This document shows positions 20,246 through 31,400 of a stretch of 64,000 nt of DNA, piece by piece (the first letter of the stretch is position 1; each line of letters starts with the position of its first letter). The translations under genes were made by a program, and so were the position numbers. The DNA comes from Clytia hemisphaerica (lineage: Eukaryota; Cnidaria; Hydrozoa; Leptothecata; Clytiidae): positions 310,001 to 374,000 of the forward strand of contig CACVBU010000038.1 in NCBI GenBank assembly GCA_902728285.1, in the 5' to 3' direction. Under the pieces are notes generated by a model. The model saw only the letters and a program-made list of their open reading frames with translations, searched no databases and was not told the origin of the DNA.

Positions 20246-23136
20246 GGCCCAGCGCTAGCGATAGGGCCTTTGATTTGCAACTTTCCGTCCGTCCTTCCGT
20301 CTGTCCGTCCGTTTTGGTAGAAACGGCGCTTAAAACCAGTAACACACTTTTTAATTTTGCCGTTTGGAGAGAGAAGGTTGCTAAAGTCGGATACTGGCTA
20401 TAAAAGATATATTTTCTGATTCCGCGCTCCTTCAAAAACAATTTTCAAAACAAAACAAGATGGCGGTCGAAGCGAGGAGGTTGATTCATACTTTCTTGAA
20501 CATTTTCTTTGCTTTAGTGGTCAAGAGACTTTCCAACCAAAGATATTTTGTAATGATTTTCTTTATAAACCTTTTTCAACATTCTGCCATATCTTATAGT
20601 CTTTGCTCAAGTTTTCATAAAGTTTTATGAGTGAAAATTGTACCTTAAAATCACTTTCATTTTTAGTTTATTGTTTTCAAAAAGACTTTATTTTTAGGAA
20701 ATAATGGCTTCTGATATAGAAATAAATAAACTGAAATGCAGCTCATGTGTAAATTTGAATAAGATTGGAACTTTTTCCTTGATGCTACACAAGAAAACAG
20801 TCACCTCTGGATCTGTCGCTAACAACGGTCAGTGGTGGGACGTGGTATGATTTTCAAACTCAACACATGATTATTAAAAGCAACGACTTAATAAAATAGA
20901 TGGACCAATAACTTCATACAATGGCTCTTAGAAATCTTTTGTTTTCTATTCATTTTGTATTCTTTCATCTTGCCGTCTTTCCGCCGTCCGCGTAAGTCAT
21001 ATTACAAAGAAATTAGACTTTTTTTGTTCTTTAAGAACATTAACATTTTTGAAAGACTCTAACTAAGAAAATAAACGTGCGTTCATGGTGCGTTCTTAAG
21101 ATAGAAAACACAAACACTATCCAAATACAAATGTTATAATTTTAACAATGTTTACTAATTTTTAAGCCTAAAAGTTTGAAGAACATATTCACAAAATTTA
21201 GGTCATGTGATCAATATCAACCAATAGCTAATCTTAAAAAAATGCTTTTGCACGCGGAATGACATTTTAATGATGCAAAAAATCATTAATTTTTTTATCA
21301 TTTTTACGCGGATCATTTCAATAGGATACTGGTCCAGCTATTTTATTAAGTCGTTGCTAAAATGGAGCTCATGTGTAAATTGGAACAAGATTGGTACTTT
21401 TTCCATGAGGCTACGCGTGAAAATGGTTATTTCTGGATCTGTCTCGTTTGACGATTGGTGCGGTGGCTTGATTTTTCAAACTCAACACAGAATTATTTCA
21501 AATACTCTCGGGTACCTAATAGCCATCCCCCCCGCTAATTAATTTTTCGCGAAAATTTTCCACCCAGGACATTCTTATTCCAACCTCCCCCCCCCCCCGC
21601 TTATTAATTTTTGGGAAAATGTTTTTGAAAGTTCCCTTTTTTGTCTTAATTCTGCTGTATTAGCCTCCTTTTCAAACATTTTCCACCCAGGACATTTTCC
21701 CCCCGCTTATCAAATTTTGATTTTTTCCAACCCCCCTGCTTATTCCAACCCCCCCCGGCTATTAGGTACCCGAGAGTAAGCTGATTATGGAATATGTTAG
21801 CAGACCTCATGTGTAAATTTGAACAAGATTGGGACTTTTTCATGATATTACACATTAATTAAAATGGTAAATTCTGGATCTGTTGCATTAAACAGTCGGT
21901 GGCTTGATTTTTAAACTCGACTCAATCTCTAGCTTGGGACGATTGGTCGAAACATGGGACTGTTGCATATCTGGTCTGTTTTTTCACTTACTGTAAAATC
22001 GAAAGAGAAATCGTGTATTTTTAAATACGCCTTTCCTTAACTCAAACCAATTGACTTTGGAGGTTCGGTGAAATGGTGGCCGAATTGCCATCCCATGTTT
22101 TTTCAGATAGTCCCAAGTTAGAGGAGTTGACGGGGACGCTAAAATGCAGCTCATGGGTAAATTCAAACTAGATTGAACATTTCTCATGGTTGCAAGGCAT
22201 GAACAGTGAAAATGGTCATTTCTTGATCTTCGCATTAACTGTTAACTCACATTAACCACATGAATTTTATTAGCTTGGATATGCAGACCGTAAAAACTAT
22301 TTCACCGTCTAGTTTTTTAAAGATTATCTTTCTGGTTTACGGTCTGGTCCAACTAACATGCCCGCAGGGATATTTCTCCCTGCATATGCGAGTGCACCTA
22401 ATTCGTTAAAAAGCGCCCATTCTAGCAGAATATTCAGGGGATTTTTTAATATTCTTCTATGGGCGCACATAATTTATGGAAAAAGCTGACCTTGTGAAAA
22501 AAGATAAACAAATGAAAATGAAAACACAGGTTCATTTCTAAACAAAATGGCCGCTGGAAAGGAGCCTTTTTAAAATGTGGCTGATGTTTTGATGTAGTTT
22601 AAAGTAGTTTTGAAAGGTTTTTGAGTTTGCAAAAGAGGTTTTATGATAAGTTAATTATGTGTGTCTGCCTGGGTTTTGAAAGTCTGTCAACAAGGGTTCA
22701 CTCACAGGCAGTATCAAACAAACCGTAACAAACTTTTTTAGTTACACCAGGTAAGAATTTTTTTTCTGAAATTTTGAGTCTGGATACCCAGGCTAGAATT
22801 TTATTGGAAAGTTGAATGTAGTTGAAGACATTTTCGCGAGGGGGGTCCGCTGCTAAGGCCTGATAAAATATTTTATTGACCAAAGACTGACTACAGGCAA
22901 AAAGGTACACGAGAGCATTCAACCGGGTGAACCTGCGCCTGTGTAGGCCCGGTTGGTAGGAGACCATTCAATAAAATTTCAAGCGTCTAACCAATGAGAA
23001 GTACCGCGGTGATTTTGAATTTTTTTTTCCTGTCTTCACTTTGATCCATGTCAACGAGGTCATACATTTGCTGTTTTGCACGCTCGTTTTCAACACGTTA
23101 CTTTACGCTGGGCCTTCACGCCCAACGGGCTTCTTG
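20246..23136 (+). mobile_element. GGCCCAGC element with internal 177-bp repeats, copy 1
   Basis: Starts GGCCCAGCGCTAGCGATAGG and ends GCTGGGCCTTCACGCCCAAC GGGCTTCTTG. Inside, a unit containing AAATGCAGCTCATGTGTAAA and TTTTTCCATGATGCTACGTG recurs (about 20735, 21360, 21805, 22145). The 44299-45786 copy shares both ends and the first 500 bp almost base for base. This copy is interrupted by a MITE at 21503-21778 and other sequence. No protein frame fits; it is a non-autonomous element of unknown class. Confidence 0.75.
21503..21778. mobile_element. MITE with TACTCTCGGGTACCTAATAG ends
   Basis: Inverted ends TACTCTCGGGTACCTAATAGCC and its reverse complement, about 276 bp, with poly-C tracts and a repeated TTTTCCACCCAGGACATT. 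Related in layout to the 12371-12645 element. Confidence 0.85.
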
Positions 23137-24019
23137 TTTTATTACATCATACAACCAATTTTGATTTTTAAAAACCCTCGTGGCAGCGCTCAGCCACCAC
23201 AGACCTGTGCTTTTCACGGTACGCCAGTAGTGGTCGCCTTTTAGTCGATGTTTACAAACTCCCCATAATAAACATGGATAAATAGGAGGAAGGATCCACG
23301 ATAGGAGAATGACGTCATAAACAATACAAAAGTGATGAGTAGAAGTAATAGTCTACTTGAGGCCTTTATGATTTATGCATTTCTTTTGATCTGCATGTTT
23401 TGCAATGGTTTTGGTCAATACTAGCACATAATGAAAGCAAAAGCAAAGCGTTTCTAAACATCCACCAAAATAGTGACCACGACCGGGAACCACTACCAGC
23501 GTCCAGATGAATTTGGGTTATCAATGTTTCCCTTTCTCCAACGTAGAGTGTCTCTCCTCATTATATGAATATATCATATTAAAGAGTAAGCTCACCCCTG
23601 TCTCATGTATTTAAAGCCACGCGCTCAATGCGTAAAATAACCAATTCGAGGCACGCTCGATTATGGCACACAACGTTGTTTCAACATTTATGTAACGTTC
23701 ACTAAGTCCATATAACATTAGATGAACGTTGAAACAATATTGTGTGCTAGCCTTGTCGGGTACTGAAAGTTTATCTGGTTGCTGGTCGTCGTCGCCATTT
23801 CTGATCGATGTTTAGAGACCCCCACCCCCAAAGAAAAATAATTACGCTTTGGTGAAGGGGTGTTAGGCTACATTACAAAAATATTAAAGCCTCTCATTTT
23901 CAGACAAAATGTAAGGGAAGCAATGTGTAGTCGTAGAGTTAAGCGAGTTAAAAGTTTATTTCAATTTAAAAAGGAGATTTTACTTCTATATCTACACTGT
24001 TAAAACCGCCTACAGGTGA
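23137..24019. other. No supported gene
   Basis: Apart from the hairpin MITE at 23665-23752 I see no coding or RNA feature. Confidence 0.5.
23665..23752. mobile_element. AACGTT hairpin MITE (copy 1)
   Basis: GGCACACAACGTTGTTTCAAC ends inverted to GTTGAAACAATATTGTGTGC, under 100 bp. Family members at 37535, 47623, 52826 and 54985 have outer ends CCCAGCTGGCACACAACGTT. Confidence 0.75.
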
Positions 24020-24895
24020 TCGAAAAAGCTCTGTCAATTTTGGTATTTGAGCATAAAAGTTATGTTTCAGGTTCCTTTACACTTTGGGTGCTTTTTCAGA
24101 AGGTTTTCAAGGATTTTTCAAAAGGTTTAATGACCAATTTTTGACGTTAAATCTGAATTGAATTGCTAAAATGAAGTTAGCTCTACTCCTGGTTGGTTTT
24201 ATCGAGCACTCTTTGAATATGATTTCACCTTATTTGATTGATTGATAAAATGAAGTTATGAACTTTAAAACGACGTTAATAATATGTTGCATCATCCTCT
24301 TTTACAAAAAGTGCTAAGTTTTCATGGGTAATTAACCTTTTTGTTTCGAAATTTTTTCGAACTGTCCGCAAAGAGTTGAACTGTTTTAAATTTTTCTAAA
24401 TTTTGAAAATTTGTGGTAGATGGTTTATCTTTTACCGAACTGAAAGTATATTTCGGAAAATTTTTCTAAAAGCTTGAAAAAAAGTGCTATTTGACCAATT
24501 TTTTATCCCAATCGTCATAGAATAGCAGCTATTACTTTCTAAATTGATGCATCAAAAGTAATAGCTGTTATTCTATGAACAATTGGGATAAAAAATTGGT
24601 CAAATAGCACTTTTTTTCAAGCTTTTAGAAAAATTTTCCGAAAATATACTTTCAGTTCGGTAATAGATAAACCATCTACCACAAAAGCTTTTTCAAAATA
24701 TTTCTTCTTTGCCGAAATTAAGCTCTTCAAAGTTGAAATACTCTTTGTCGCAAAAGTCTTCATTTTCTTCTTCATCAAATTTTTCTTTGCGATTCTTAAA
24801 TTTTCAGACTCAAGAATAGTTTTGTTAACTACTTCAGGTAGGAATCTATATTTTGTACATGACAAATATCAAAATTCACTATGGTCAGAGCCCTT
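24020..24895. mobile_element. TTAA element family R1, copy 2, rearranged
   Basis: Right end TTCACTATGGTCAGAGCCCTTAA; the left side matches copy 1 from CATAAAAGTTATGTTTCAGG onward but the terminal repeat is lost. An acidic coding remnant (ENEDFCDKEYFNFEEL, minus strand near 24720-24780) is shared with the other copies. It contains the 24413-24683 palindrome. Confidence 0.7.
24413..24683. repeat. Near-perfect inverted repeat, arms about 128 bp
   Basis: Left arm 24413-24540 and right arm 24553-24683 are reverse complements with only a few differences, spaced by 12 bp. The arm sequence belongs to the R1 element, so this is an inverted duplication inside it. Confidence 0.85.
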
Positions 24896-24896
24896 A

Positions 24897-25130
24897 ATTT
24901 TTTTAAGCTTTCGGATGTTCTTAGCTTTTTGAATTTTAAGCCTAAAAAGCTCTTAATATAAGTTCTTATTTTGACCATTTTATGAATATTTTTTACTATT
25001 TTCCTAAGAAATAGGGTGTTTTTGAGTCCACAAAGCCTTAAAATGTTCTTAACTTGTTCTTAACATTTTGGCCAGTGAAGCTTTATGTTCTTATATAGTT
25101 TGTTCTTATAAAATAACGATATTGCTCTGA
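24897..25130. mobile_element. AAGAACA-family MITE, partial
   Basis: Core words TCGGATGTTCTTAGC, TTAAGCCTAAAAA and ATGTTCTTAACTTGTTCTTAA in family order, without clean terminal repeats. Confidence 0.6.
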
Positions 25131-25221
25131 TAAATTTTATACCATTCTTATATTCCAAAGAAAAAGAGAGCTTAAAAACTAATAGAATATTCCAACAAGA
25201 CTTCTTTGTCCTAATCAAAAT

Positions 25222-25493
25222 TCAAGTCTTTTTAAAGGGGCACAATCCTTTCTTGAAAACTTCGAATTTCATATTCGAATGACAAGAGTCTAATTCCATA
25301 AAGCACTGGTTAAAATATTCTTTCATATTTGTAGCACAAATGACGTCATATTTAAGAGAGCATCTTCTTGAGCAGATGCATTGTGGGGCATTTGAAGTTT
25401 TGTCAATATGACATGTTGCATACGGTGGACATCTTACTATATCACAAAGAGATTTGATTTTCGGTTTTGGTGTTGTCTTTAATGAAGACGAAC
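25222..25493 (-). CDS. WFIKKN-like gene, exon 10 (terminal): follistatin/Kazal module 3
   Basis: Acceptor TTACTTTATAG, phase 1. A threonine/lysine linker leads to LCDIVRCPPYATCHI (follistatin N-part), CICSRRC, then Kazal spacing C-x7-C-x10-C with SLKYDVI as the reactive loop (P1 Leu predicted), closing KKGLCPFKKT and TGA at 25222-25224. The usual GSDG of Kazal is ATNM here, so inhibition may be lost. Confidence 0.85.
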
Positions 25494-28400
25494 CTATAAA
25501 GTAATTTGAAAACATCTTGTTATAGTCTCATTTCTATAATCCCCTACATCACGGCCCTTGCATAACTGCATAGTGGGGTGAAAATTACCATTAGAATCTG
25601 AAAGGGGATTGAAATTCAGGTGTTGTTAACCTAAGAAAATGCATTGGGATGGTTTTGGAGTGCAATATTTCATTAAATTTTAAATGGGGGTGAAATCAAA
25701 ATCAATTTTTAACTGGAAAATTGTAGTATGTTTCTCCCATATAGGGGAAGAAATTTTTGCCAAATTTTCCAGTGAGGTGGTGGTCCCTTCGGGTCTGTGA
25801 ATCAGGAGCGCCTTAATTATGTATAAGGGCTCTGACCACAGTCAAAAAATTTGTCAGGAGATTTGAAGATAAAACTTTTGTTTTGGCTTCCTTGGCACTT
25901 TTAACTTAACAAAAAATCGCTTTTACAAGCTGTTTGGAAATTTATTTTATCAAGAGTAGTTAAGAATTTGATTACAAAAATGACGTTATGAACTTTAAAA
26001 AGACGTTAATCAACTGTTCTCTTATACAAAAAAATGCTAAGTTTCAATGGGTAGTTAACGTTTTTCTTTCGAGTTTTTTCCGCAAAGAAATGAACTATTT
26101 GAAATTTTTCGGAAAATTTTCTAAATTGATGTCTGAAAGTTATGACTCTTTTTGTACCAAAAATTGGGATGAGAAATTGGTCAAAAACCAATATTTTCAA
26201 GATTTTGAGACAAAGAAGCTTTTACAAACATTTTCCGAAAATCTTTTTTTACTTTGGTTAAACATACACCTTCTAACGCAAAAAAAGTTTTTCAAAATGT
26301 TATTTCTTCGCTGAAAATAAGGTCTTAAAATTTGAAATACTGTTCTTCGCAAAAGTCTTCATTTTCTTCTTCATCATAATTTTTCATTGTGATTTTCTTG
26401 ATTTTCAGATTCAGGAATGGTTGGCCTAACAGAAAATGTATAATATGCCATAGTTTTTTTGGCTACATCAGGCAGAAATCTACATTTTATAAATAGCAAA
26501 TGTGAAAAATTCACTATGGTAAAAGCCCTTAAATTGCATTTTCGTTTGGTGTTGAATATAAATCGGAGGGGGAGGGTTATTTCACAGATTTCTTATTTAA
26601 AACACTAGATAGAGCTACTCTGTTTAAAGTGTTTGGTAACTTGACACAACTAATGATTATGCTATCAAAATCATGGTTTTTAGCAATGATAACGGTTTTA
26701 GAAAATCAAAGGAAATATTATGTGACTGCTTGCTGCACGAATTCAATGAAATAAGCTAATAAAGATATTTTTGCTAATTCTACAATGAACCCGATTTTAT
26801 ATATAAATGGAAAATTTTTATTAATGAAATCTTACCGCAAAGTCCTCGATGTATGGCATATATTGGTTTGCGATAGCGACAAGCGATCGATTTCAAAATA
26901 CACAGCGACATGTATGATCGTCCATCAGAGCCGCATACAGGGTTCGGGAAGAGAGAGCAAACATCATTGCAAACACATTTCTTTTGATTTGTAAATGTAC
27001 TTTGTTTGCATTCCGAAAAGTATTGACATACTTCGTTTCCACACTGATTACCGTAATGTATCGGCTGCTTTTTAGGACTCTTGTAAGATAAACCTGGAAA
27101 ATTGACAAAAGGGTGAATTCATGATATGCACCATGAGGTTGGCAAACGATATCATACTCCAGGATGCAAGTGAAATTTTTCAATCCGCGGTGATAGTTAG
27201 GGTTAGGGTTGGAGCTCTGGAGTCACATTATAAGGCCGAAGGCCTTCTTAGGGGCAATCGTACCCTGTGACTTAACTTTGGATCCCGTAGGGATCCTTGT
27301 AGGGACACCGGTAGGGTTGGGAACCTTCTTAATTAAGGTTATTAATTAATTAATCAGCTGTTGGGTCTGTGGTAGATATTGCAATGGTGCATATCATGTA
27401 TCACAAAATGCGTCAGGATGTGTTACAAAGTGGGAAATTAGCCTATTTCACAGGATTTGTACATCTGTTCATGCTATTTTCTATTCATTTAAAAGGGGGA
27501 ATGCAAATCTGTGCAAATTTCCTTTCGAGATAGACGTCCAGAAATTGAATTTCGTCATTATTTAATTGACCTCTTCGTAAATTAGGTCACAAACATCATT
27601 TGCCTTGATGTGGAATTATTGCCATGGTGATTAACTCCCAGCTAGAACTACTTTTTATTCATAAAAAAAATTTTTCTCAAGGGACATAACAACCATGGTA
27701 ACTGTTTGAATACGAGCTAAGTGATGTTCGTGACGTAATTTATGGACAGGTGTATTCGTTTGGAAATTCAAGAACTCTTTTCCATCGCTGGTAGCTTCGT
27801 AAAACTTATAATCTCATTTCACAAAAGAATGCTAAACCATAAAAAAAGTTGATTACTGCAGTGACGTAGAAAAATATCATGCACTCAAACACGAATCCAA
27901 TGAAATAGGCTAAACGCTAAAACATCTAAAAACTTAAGTAGTCGTCACCAGGTGATAAAAGTCTTCTATGACGTATAGGTGACAAAGAGTGTCAGTACGT
28001 TAGGTATTAAAAAGTGCGTCAGGGTGTCTTACAAAGTGGGAGTTGGTCTAGTCCACACATATCCAACATTTACCAGTGCCCCCGGCATGGGAAAGATTTC
28101 ACTCGTGATTCTTTCATTCGTGATTTTTCAGTGGAACATTTAAAGCAGTGTTTCCATAATTCGAACAAACAGGGGGATCACAAATTTATTCGAGTTAAGG
28201 AAAATTCGAGTTACCTATGAGGTAGTTAGCTGAAGTGATGATAGAAATTATTCGAATTAAGGAGATATTTGAGTTATAGAGTAATTTCAGAAACTTCAAA
28301 ATGAATACTGAAAACCGGTGAAAAGGTGGAGACCTTTGTAATAGCGCCACAATAATACATGTCCCACTTTGTAAAACCATGGAGGTATAAAGAAAAACAG

Positions 28401-31400
28401 GAGATGTATGTTATTGTAACCACTCTCGCCCTTGAGTTATAGAGATTCGAGTTAAAGAGATATTCGAGTTATAGAGATTTGAGTTAAAGAGATATTCGAG
28501 TTATAGAGATTCGAGTTAAAGAGATATTCGAGTTGTAGAGGTTCGAGTTAAAGAGACTGTACCTTTGCATCTCATTTCACAATCTTTCTTTGTTTGAAAG
28601 TTATTTTCATTTCCACCGCATCCGTTGTAAAAGAATTTTTGACATTCCTTTTCTTTATCATTGTAATAAAAATTTGTGAAGTTTCCACGACAAGTTGCAA
28701 AACCTTTTTCCGGATCAACACCTCTACTTGATGCAACGTAACACGACTCTTTATCAAATATACCTAGAAAAAAACAGTGTAGGTGTAGATTTTAGATATA
28801 AAGTGTACCCCTTTGTTATAACTCTTATAAGAACACACTTTATAAGAATATAAAGCTTCGATGGTCAAAATCAACACCTCTACTTGATGCAACGTAACAT
28901 GACTCTTTATCAAATATACCTAGAGAAAAGGAGAACAGTACTATTAAAATGAAGAAAAATCAATCACCAATGAGTTTCAGTCCGATATTTTTACCCCCGA
29001 TAGACTGAAAAAATCCTACCGGGTCTGTGATAAGGGGGTGTTATAAATAATAGCGAGTTTATGTATTTGCACTTTTGATGACGGTAAAGTGACTGAAGTG
29101 ATTTGGAAAAACCCGCACTTCCGACCAGCAAAATCGAGGATGGTAAAAGTGCTTATTTACCGTCGTCCTCAGTTGGTCATGATCTAGTCAAATTAGAACC
29201 TTACCGTCTCCGTCGCTGAAAGCACACATACATAAACTCGGTAACGTATACCCCCTGTTGAAGAGGTCCATCTCTCTGTGGCTGGAAATGCTGTAACCCC
29301 CTGGAACTCTAGGCATTTTCAGGTTTAAACCCCTCTGGAATTCTGAGTTTAGTAGAATTTAAAAAGCTACCCCATGGAATTCCAGTTATTTTTGACAGAT
29401 TTTTATATCTCCCTATGGAATCCCGCCACATATCAAACCTTACCCCCTTGGAACGGAAATGGACCTCCTCAACAGCGGGTATACGGTTTTTTCTGGAGAA
29501 GCCCAATATATCTTATAGGAGGAAGTCTTTTATAGAGGAAACCCGGTTTTGTATTAAAAGGTGACAAAGTACAGTGTAGATAGATGTTTGATAAAAAGCT
29601 TAGAAGGTTTTAAATTAGTTGCTCCGTTTCATTTGAGGACAGTGTCTCCCTATTGTTTTAGTGTGCTGAATAAACAAAAATATTGTTTTTCTTTTCCACT
29701 TTCTGACCAATCTTGCTCCACATCCGTGTCAAATCCAAAGTGAAAATTAAGCTTGTAAATTAAAATTGATGAGTAAGCAAACGATGTCACTCTTATTTAA
29801 AAGCAAAACCTTACATCAGTTAAAATGAAAAACTCATTTCTTTGGCATTCACATCCCTGTCCCACAGACAAGAGAAACCTATTTCTGCAGTGGGGATGGT
29901 TTTGATATGCAACTTTTTCTATCGAAATTCCGGCCAAATTACCCAGTGGGGCCCATCTGGTCTGTGACACAGGGGTGTGTATTTCATCGGTTAAAGGCTT
30001 CCGCTTGAAGGGTCTATAAGGAATATTCACTTATAAAAGGGAAAGCCTGAGCTAGCTACATGACAATGACTATTACTTCCTAATCGTTTGACTGATTTTT
30101 ACTTTATGTAAAAGTTTACTTTTTACCAATTTTTTAAGAAATTTCGAAAAAGGTCAAAACCTCAGGCTATTTTTCCCTAATTGCCCTCAAAGCCAGCTGT
30201 CAAAGAGAAAGCTACTTATTTTCTTCTAAATAGCCTGATTTTAGCCTATATTTACCTTATTTTTGGGTATTCAGAAGTACAATTTCCAACCCCACGGCAA
30301 TTAGGTCCCTCCGTTTATTGATATCTGGAAGGTTTTTCAACCCCCCGTTTATTCGTTTATTTGGAACTAAAAAATAGCCCTCTTAAAGTTATACGCGATT
30401 ATTAACACAAAGCACACAACTTACTGTTATTTGGTGGAAGGATTCTGAATATGGTTTGATGATCGTCTCCTTTGAACGATTGCCTGCAAACATATTCACC
30501 GTATCCTCCATGACCAAGTTGTCGAATCATCAATTGCAATACTGTTTTTGTGATACCATCTTTGGTAACCTACAGGTGATACAATCATTCCCATGTATAA
30601 ATTTTTATTAAGATTTTTCAAACATGTAAAGTTGTTTCAAGATCTTCATGAAGAAAGATCATTTGAATATCTAAAAAAGATCTTGTCAAGAAGCTACAGT
30701 TGATGCTCTCTAATTCGATCTTCAAGGGGAATTAGATTTTTATCGAATCCCTTATTCGAATAATAGAGCGTCGTTTATGAGAGATTCTTGATGACTTGGA
30801 CTTAAAGTTTTATTGAATACTGTAAAGGAGCGTGTCGAGTAGTAGGACGTCGAATTAGAGAGCATCAACTGTATCAGTTTCTTATTTAAAAAAGTTTCTT
30901 CCAAGATTTTACTAAAAACATTTCATGAAAGTGCTGCAATACTGTTCGCGTGGTGCCTTACACGTTTTTTTTTTATTAGAACCTAGTTTATAAGAACATA
31001 TAGGCTGAAATTCGTCGAAAAATTAAGAACATCTTAAGAACCTGCCCAGCCTCAGTTTGGAAAAAAATGACAAGAAACTACAATTTTTTCCTCTTTTTAA
31101 GCAGTTTTAACCGAATTTAGGGGTGGACCTTAAAAAGTCAAGAGTCAAATATTGTCCAAATTTTGCCAAATTTAAGTGCTCTTTATTTTGCATCAAATTG
31201 TCGATTTAGAGTAGTCTGAAAAATTAAGAACGCATTTAACAACATTTTAGGCTGAAAATTGCTAAAAAAATAAGCACATCCAGGCTCAGCCAAATTTTAG
31301 GTGTTCTAATAAAAAAAAAACGTGTATTATGTAACCAGCAGGTGATAGAATCATGGTCAGAATATGTTGGCAGTTTAGTGTTTTGCAGAATTTCAAGTTC

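Noticed and set aside
27187..27205. GTTAGGGTTAGGGTTGG as an interstitial telomere
   Set aside because: Only two TTAGGG units inside a MITE; too short to mean anything.
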